A stretch of DNA of 64,000 nucleotides from contig JAUZRQ010000005.1 of the NCBI GenBank assembly GCA_030950365.1, positions 1-64,000 of the forward strand. Reading direction: 5' to 3'. This document shows positions 63,423-64,000 of this stretch, piece by piece (position 1 is the first letter of the stretch; every line of letters starts with the position of its first letter). Position numbers and translations under genes: made by a program. A model generated the notes under the pieces. The model was not told the DNA's origin. It saw nothing but the letters and a program-made list of their open reading frames with translations, and searched no databases. Origin of the DNA: Candidatus Zhuqueibacterota bacterium (GTDB lineage Bacteria; Zhuqueibacterota; Zhuqueibacteria; Zhuqueibacterales; Geothermadaptataceae).

Positions 63423-64000
63423 TCACCGCAAAAAGAAAATGAAGGTTACCGGAATTATAAAAAACACACAAACAATATAGACCAGCGGGATCAGCCGGTT
63501 TTTGATAGCCAGATCGGCCAGCTTTTCAGCAAGCCAGATGGGAAATTCCTTCACCGGCCAAATCAGGATGATGCCTAGCATATTAAACATCAGATGGGCA
63601 AAAGCGGTGGCCACGGCAATGGGGTTGGCCGTAACCATCGACGCCAGGATGGCGGTGATGGTGGTACCAATATTGGCGCCAAGCGTGTACGGGAAAATCT
63701 GCCGCAGGGAAAATATACCCGTGCTTGCCAGAGGTACAGCTAATGAGGTAGTGATAGAACTGCTTTGCACCATCACAGTCAATATCAGGCCGATGACAAA
63801 AGACCGAAAGGCATTCTTAAACAATGTCTCGTTAAAGAACGTCTCCACTCGGCCGATCACCAGGGCTTTTAAAGTAACAACGATATAGCGCAACGAGATT
63901 AATAAAAAAACCACTGCAATAATGAGCATTATCCATCCAGATGCAGAGACAATTTGTTTAATCAGATCCACAGCCGGAGCCGTCGCCATTTTCAGCGGAT
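63423..64000 (-). CDS. Na/Pi cotransporter family protein (N-terminus outside window)
   Basis: The visible part is the second inverted half of a PNaS-type (NptA) transporter: VMVQSSSITTSLAVPLAS and GANIGTTITAILASMV are the QSSS and GANIGTT motifs, with about four helices. A typical protein has two such halves. An ATG at 63989 begins inside the visible sequence, but the frame is open to the window edge and the first half is missing, so the true start lies beyond 64000. It imports phosphate with sodium. Confidence 0.88.
   Translation of the reverse strand, partial: PLKMATAPAVDLIKQIVSASGWIMLIIAVVFLLISLRYIVVTLKALVIGRVETFFNETLFKNAFRSFVIGLILTVMVQSSSITTSLAVPLASTGIFSLRQIFPYTLGANIGTTITAILASMVTANPIAVATAFAHLMFNMLGIILIWPVKEFPIWLAEKLADLAIKNRLIPLVYIVCVFFIIPVTFIFFLR

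Overview
The window reads as a chromosomal stretch from a Gram-negative bacterium. A phylum in or near the FCB superphylum (KSB1, Calditrichota or a similar uncultured lineage) is an inference. It rests on a GWxTD-domain protein, a DUF5683 protein, a [4Fe-4S]-type PurF and a full mre/rod operon. No rRNA, tRNA, CRISPR array, insertion sequence or phage gene was seen. All 54 protein genes that I accept lie on the minus strand, so transcription runs from high to low coordinates and many neighbours overlap by ATGA or are only a few bases apart. Both end genes run out of the window.

From 64.0 to about 49.8 kb there is a housekeeping block: a Na/Pi cotransporter with a PhoU-like partner, ridA, a DUF5683 membrane protein, a YfiM-like protein, purF, a UbiA prenyltransferase, pgsA, ftsY, rimO, a GWxTD secreted protein, an LD-carboxypeptidase, purN and purH. 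From 49.6 to 44.1 kb lies the rod-shape operon mreB-mreC-mreD-mrdA(PBP2)-rodA. A CpoB/YbgF-like lipoprotein, galT and a divergent glycogen-synthase-like GT5 follow, ending in a good Rho-independent terminator near 40.05 kb.

From 39.7 kb to the left end is one very large extracellular or capsular polysaccharide locus of 32 genes. It opens with a STAS protein fused to a putative HTH, then a Wza-like exporter, a Wzc-like chain-length tyrosine kinase, a UDP-uronate/UDP-hexose epimerase, a polyprenyl-phosphate sugar-phosphate transferase and UDP-glucose dehydrogenase. Behind these come about a dozen glycosyltransferases (GT2 and GT4), three GT39-type membrane transferases, two more sugar epimerase/reductases, an acetyltransferase, two polysaccharide deacetylases, a Wzx flippase, an O-antigen polymerase/ligase, an AglD-type membrane protein and two asparagine-synthetase homologues. 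Together these make up a Wzx/Wzy-type route: UDP-uronate supply, lipid-linked start, stepwise extension, flipping, polymerisation and export. Acetylation, deacetylation and possibly amidation could decorate the product.

The most interesting points are these. One asparagine-synthetase homologue has lost the Cys2 nucleophile of its glutaminase domain while keeping its ATP-pyrophosphatase motif. One GT2 has lost its DXD motif although its neighbour keeps it. The GT5 lacks the KTGGL signature. There is a STAS-HTH fusion at the head of the polysaccharide locus. Several families of short intergenic repeats occur, including one related pair 27 kb apart and a hairpin that keeps its fold through compensating changes. 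A 34-codon ORF also has its ribosome-binding site partly buried in a perfect hairpin.
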